Source of the DNA: Paenibacillus sp. GM2
GTDB taxonomy: Bacteria; Bacillota; Bacilli; Paenibacillales; Paenibacillaceae
NCBI RefSeq assembly: GCF_900069005.2
Contig: NZ_LN831279.1
Span: 3,522,730-3,586,729 of the forward strand
Direction of reading: 5' to 3'
Length of the DNA stretch: 64,000 nucleotides
Made by a program: the position numbers and the translations under genes. The notes beneath the pieces are model-generated. The model was given only the letters and a program-made list of their open reading frames with translations. It made no database searches and was not told where the DNA came from. Positions 61,526-64,000 of this stretch are shown piece by piece (the stretch's first letter is position 1; each line of letters starts with the position of its first letter).

Positions 61526-62482
61526 ATGGGACACGATCATGGACATGACCATACACATGGTGCAAATAAAAAAGCATTACTGATAAGTTTTATTATTATT
61601 ACAGGATATATGATCATTGAGGCATTTGGAGGATTTATTACCAACAGCCTTGCGTTATTATCTGATGCAGGCCATATGTTAAGTGACTCCATCTCACTTG
61701 GTGTGGCACTATTGGCTTTTACCCTCGGCGGAAAGGTGGCCAACTACAATAAAACATATGGCTACAAACGATTTGAAATATTAGCCGCAGTTCTTAACGG
61801 GGTGACGCTCGTATTCATTGCAATCTATATTTTCTATGAAGCGATCCAGCGTTTTCAAAACCCGCCTGAAGTGGCTTCAACCGGCATGTTGATCATCTCT
61901 TCAATTGGTTTGCTGGTTAATATTTTTGTAGCATGGTTTATGATGCGCAGTGGGGATGTGGAAGAAAACTTGAATATGCGTGGAGCATATCTGCATGTCA
62001 TTAGTGATATGCTTGGCTCTGTGGGTGCGATTATTGCCGCGCTGCTGATTATGTTCTTCGGTTGGGGCTGGGCAGATCCACTCGCCAGTGTCATTGTTGC
62101 CGCACTCGTATTACGCAGCGGTTATTATGTTATGAAGTCCGGGCTCCATGTCCTGATGGAGGGAACTCCGCAAAATGTAGATATGAACGAAGTGATTCAA
62201 ACACTCCAACATGCAAAAGGAATTCAAAGCGTTCACGACCTGCACGTCTGGTCGATTACAAGCGGGTTAAATGCTCTTTCCTGCCATGCAGTTGTAGATG
62301 ATCAAATGTCCATTGCTGACAGTGAGCGATTGCTCCGTCAAATCGAACATGAGCTTGAACATAAGAACATTCATCATATGACAATTCAATTAGAGACTTC
62401 TGCCCATCGTCATGACAATTCGATTCTGTGTACCGTGAAGGCTGAAGCCTCCGGACACCACCACCATGAACATCATCACTAA
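61526..62482 (+). CDS. czcD: Cation diffusion facilitator, zinc efflux (CzcD-like)
   Basis: 318-residue membrane exporter of zinc and related divalent metals with six spans. It starts with a His-rich tail (HDHGHDHTHG), and LLSDAGHMLSDS and HVISDMLGSVG carry the HxxxD metal sites of spans 2 and 5. A cytoplasmic domain with a second His-rich tail (HHHHEHHH) ends it. The start at 61526 has GAGGAG nine bases upstream; a preceding in-frame ATG at 61508 overlaps the czrA stop. Expressed with czrA. Confidence 0.93.
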   Translation: MGHDHGHDHTHGANKKALLISFIIITGYMIIEAFGGFITNSLALLSDAGHMLSDSISLGVALLAFTLGGKVANYNKTYGYKRFEILAAVLNGVTLVFIAIYIFYEAIQRFQNPPEVASTGMLIISSIGLLVNIFVAWFMMRSGDVEENLNMRGAYLHVISDMLGSVGAIIAALLIMFFGWGWADPLASVIVAALVLRSGYYVMKSGLHVLMEGTPQNVDMNEVIQTLQHAKGIQSVHDLHVWSITSGLNALSCHAVVDDQMSIADSERLLRQIEHELEHKNIHHMTIQLETSAHRHDNSILCTVKAEASGHHHHEHHH

Positions 62483-62508
62483 TAAGAATGCCATATGGAA
62501 TAAACAAC

Positions 62509-62540
62509 AATCCCACCGGTCTTCATTGATCTGGGATTTT
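62509..62540 (+). terminator. Terminator of the zinc operon
   Basis: AATCCCACCGGTC and GATCTGGGATT pair around TTCATT, followed by TTCC. It lies ~25 nt after the czcD stop. Confidence 0.6.
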
Positions 62541-62764
62541 CCTATGAACGTTTAGGAGTTTGCTCATCAATTACCCGTTCCCTGTCCATGCCCCGAGCAG
62601 CAGAAGCTCAAGATCAACATGAGTACGGTATTTATTGCTCCACGTTTCCTGACATGATCATAGCTCTTTTTTATTAATTTTCCGCAATATGGTCAAATGA
62701 CCAGGTCAAAAAGCCCACTCCGCTCATATCTTGCAATAACTATTTACCTGAAGGAGGTAAACAA

Positions 62765-63052
62765 TTGAGTACGAGCAAAGTTGATACTTCACCGGTGATT
62801 ATATTAGTGTTATTCATTTTCCTGTACATCATTCTCCAGAGTGGGTACTTCCCTTATCTGGCCTCAACTACTACCAGAGCTGCTGCAAAAGCTGATACCA
62901 CCTCAGATTATGCTCCCGGGGTTATATGCAATCCCCCAAACTGTGCATACTCTGATTCAGCTGGTACCTATTACTACGGACCCGAATTCCCACATTACCA
63001 TAGCGAAAATTTGCATACCGGCCAAAATGGCGTATGGGTTCCAACTAGCTAA
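62765..63052 (+). CDS. Small membrane-anchored protein, unknown
   Basis: 95 residues beginning at TTG after a near-perfect AAGGAGGTAAACAA, which is the main reason to accept it. One hydrophobic segment at residues ~11-29 (VIILVLFIFLYIILQSGYF) is an uncleaved anchor or signal. The rest is extracellular, rich in Tyr, Ser, Pro and His, with two Cys in VICNPPNCAYS. No family is recognised. A terminator follows directly. Possible roles such as a surface or spore peptide are only guesses. Confidence 0.65.
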   Translation: MSTSKVDTSPVIILVLFIFLYIILQSGYFPYLASTTTRAAAKADTTSDYAPGVICNPPNCAYSDSAGTYYYGPEFPHYHSENLHTGQNGVWVPTS

Positions 63053-63057
63053 AACCG

Positions 63058-63090
63058 AAAGAACACCGAACGAATGATGTCGGTGTTCTT
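63058..63090 (+). terminator. Terminator of the small anchored protein gene
   Basis: AAGAACACCGA pairs with TCGGTGTTCTT around a 10-nt loop, then CTTTTT. Confidence 0.9.
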
Positions 63091-63345
63091 CTTTTTCCGC
63101 CCCCTGCAGGGAAATAAAAAGCACCTTGATAAGGGGCTCGATCAAACATTAGATTGGGGAAGCTTAGCTGCTAATCTATTGAATGTATCCCCGATCTGCT
63201 TGCTAATGACGTATTATTGATTCCAAACTTATTTCAGAGTACAGCGATACTCAAGGAGAACTTTGATCAACAAACCAGAAATTTGCCCCACAATACGCCC
63301 CCTACGAGAAAGTAGTTTGGGCTTTATCGAATTTTATGAAAACAA
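63091..63345. other. Gene-free spacer before the tRNA cluster
   Basis: No gene, repeat or promoter that I can support. It separates the plus-strand small protein from the end of the minus-strand tRNA operon. Confidence 0.5.
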
Positions 63346-63367
63346 AAAACCCTTGAAATAAGGGTTT
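63346..63367 (-). terminator. Terminator of the tRNA cluster
   Basis: On the minus strand AAACCCTT and AAGGGTTT pair around ATTTC, followed by TTTGTTTTC, ~20 nt after the last tRNA. Confidence 0.9.
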
Positions 63368-63386
63368 CGAGTCTTAAAAGGTACAA

Positions 63387-63457
63387 AGCGGGTGATGGGA
63401 ATCGAACCCACGCTACCAGCTTGGAAGGCTGGAGTTCTACCATTGAACTACACCCGC
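63387..63457 (-). tRNA. tRNA-Gly(TCC)
   Basis: Acceptor stem GCGGGTG/CACCCGC, T-arm GGGTTCGATTCCC, and anticodon loop CTTCCAA with anticodon TCC. Third-position U reads Gly GGN codons. Last gene of the cluster. Confidence 0.96.
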
Positions 63458-63467
63458 AAAATGATGG

Positions 63468-63541
63468 TCGGGATGACACGATTCGAACATGCGACCCCCT
63501 GGTCCCAAACCAGGTGCTCTACCAAGCTGAGCTACATCCCG
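63468..63541 (-). tRNA. tRNA-Pro(TGG)
   Basis: Acceptor stem CGGGATG/CATCCCG, anticodon loop TTTGGGA with anticodon TGG, T-arm TTCGAAT. 74 nt. Confidence 0.96.
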
Positions 63542-63570
63542 TCAAACATGATGTTATTGAATTGAAATGG

Positions 63571-63644
63571 CGCGCCCTAAGAGATTCGAACTCCTGACCT
63601 TTTGATTCGTAGTCAAACGCTCTATCCAGCTGAGCTAAGGGCGC
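63571..63644 (-). tRNA. tRNA-Arg(ACG)
   Basis: Acceptor stem GCGCCCT/AGGGCGC, anticodon loop CTACGAA with ACG (A34 expected to be edited to inosine), T-loop TTCGAAT. 74 nt. Confidence 0.96.
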
Positions 63645-63650
63645 AAATGG

Positions 63651-63722
63651 AGCGGACGACGGGAATCGAACCCGCGACCCTCGCCTTGGCAAGGCGATGC
63701 TCTACCGCTGAGCCACGTCCGC
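63651..63722 (-). tRNA. tRNA-Gly(GCC)
   Basis: Acceptor stem GCGGACG/CGTCCGC, anticodon loop TTGCCAA with GCC, T-arm GGGTTCGATTCCC. Second glycine isoacceptor in the cluster. Confidence 0.96.
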
Positions 63723-63731
63723 AAAGCATGG

Positions 63732-63812
63732 TGCGCGTGGAGGGACTTGAACCCCCACGTCAAAGACGCTAGATCCTAAGTCTAGTGCGTCTGCCAATTC
63801 CGCCACACGCGC
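63732..63812 (-). tRNA. tRNA-Leu(TAG)
   Basis: Acceptor stem GCGCGTG/CACGCGC, anticodon loop CTTAGGA with TAG, and the extended variable arm expected of class II tRNA-Leu (total 81 nt). Confidence 0.95.
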
Positions 63813-63845
63813 ACATACACAATGTATTCTTCAAGAGAATACTGG

Positions 63846-63918
63846 TGAGCCATGAAGGACTCGAACCTTCGACACCCTGATTAAAAGTCAGGTGCTCTAC
63901 CAACTGAGCTAATGGCTC
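63846..63918 (-). tRNA. tRNA-Lys(TTT)
   Basis: Acceptor stem GAGCCAT/ATGGCTC, anticodon loop CTTTTAA with TTT, T-arm GGTTCGAGTCC. 73 nt. Confidence 0.96.
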
Positions 63919-63927
63919 ATAAAATGG

Positions 63928-63999
63928 CTGGGGATATAGGATTCGAACCTATGAGTGACGGAGTCAAAGTCCGTTGCCTTACCGCTTGGCTAATCCCCA
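63928..63999 (-). tRNA. tRNA-Gln(TTG)
   Basis: Acceptor stem TGGGGAT/ATCCCCA, anticodon loop CTTTGAC with TTG, T-arm GGTTCGAATCC. It touches the window edge, and the cluster probably continues beyond. Confidence 0.95.
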
Positions 64000-64000
64000 A

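Overview
The window looks like chromosomal DNA of a plant-polysaccharide-degrading Paenibacillus or a close relative (Bacillota, Paenibacillaceae). The reasons are strong AGGAGG-type ribosome binding sites, frequent TTG/GTG starts, several CUT1 sugar ABC transporters, a YesM/YesN-like two-component pair, GntR and LacI regulators beside sugar genes, catabolite-response-element-like sites, and secreted GH16 and GH11 enzymes. Species is inferred from gene content only.

Layout. 1-982: gene-free repeat block (a 328-bp duplicated segment around an array of ~42-nt units). 1179-5129: an Eis-like acetyltransferase and a D-2-hydroxyacid dehydrogenase, divergent from a GntR regulator fused to a solute-binding-protein fold. 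5235-17552: a beta-mannoside locus with GH130 phosphorylase, a DUF1861/GT108-like partner, a frameshifted GH13, a sugar ABC transporter, a LacI regulator, GH2 beta-mannosidase and a zinc dehydrogenase. 17795-20568: guanine deaminase and a purine permease. 20608-22220: PadR regulator, membrane protein and methyltransferase. 22373-26224: GlcD/GlcF glycolate oxidase with a divergent FadR-type regulator. 26440-32264: nucleoside uptake and cleavage (NupC, ribokinase, DcuC-family carrier, nucleoside hydrolase) with a divergent LacI regulator that seems to lack a normal start codon. 32501-33052: KptA.

33078-34490 holds four 244-bp repeat units and a 40-bp minisatellite. 34632-45278 is a beta-1,3-glucan locus: secreted multidomain GH16, two-component system, LplABC-like transporter and a divergent cytoplasmic GH16. 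45331-47835 has further palindromic repeats around a DUF2268 protease. 47899-55102 is an Opp/Dpp-type transporter operon ending in an aminotransferase and an amidohydrolase. 55246-63052 carries ProX, a DUF1801 protein, MarR with flavodoxin, an aldo/keto reductase, a SUMF1-fold lipoprotein with a broken second copy, GH11 xylanase, a CzrA/CzcD zinc efflux pair and a small anchored protein. 63387-63999 is a minus-strand cluster of seven tRNA genes running to the window edge.

How it works together: most genes serve carbohydrate or nucleoside capture. Extracellular enzymes make oligosaccharides, ABC transporters import them, and cytoplasmic phosphorylases or hydrolases finish the job under local repressors plus probable CcpA control. 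The most unusual signal is a dispersed intergenic element built from ~24-nt arms in the order forward, forward, reverse, reverse. It occurs in four places, in two sequence dialects, once as a tandem array and once with an extended run of progressively decayed arms.
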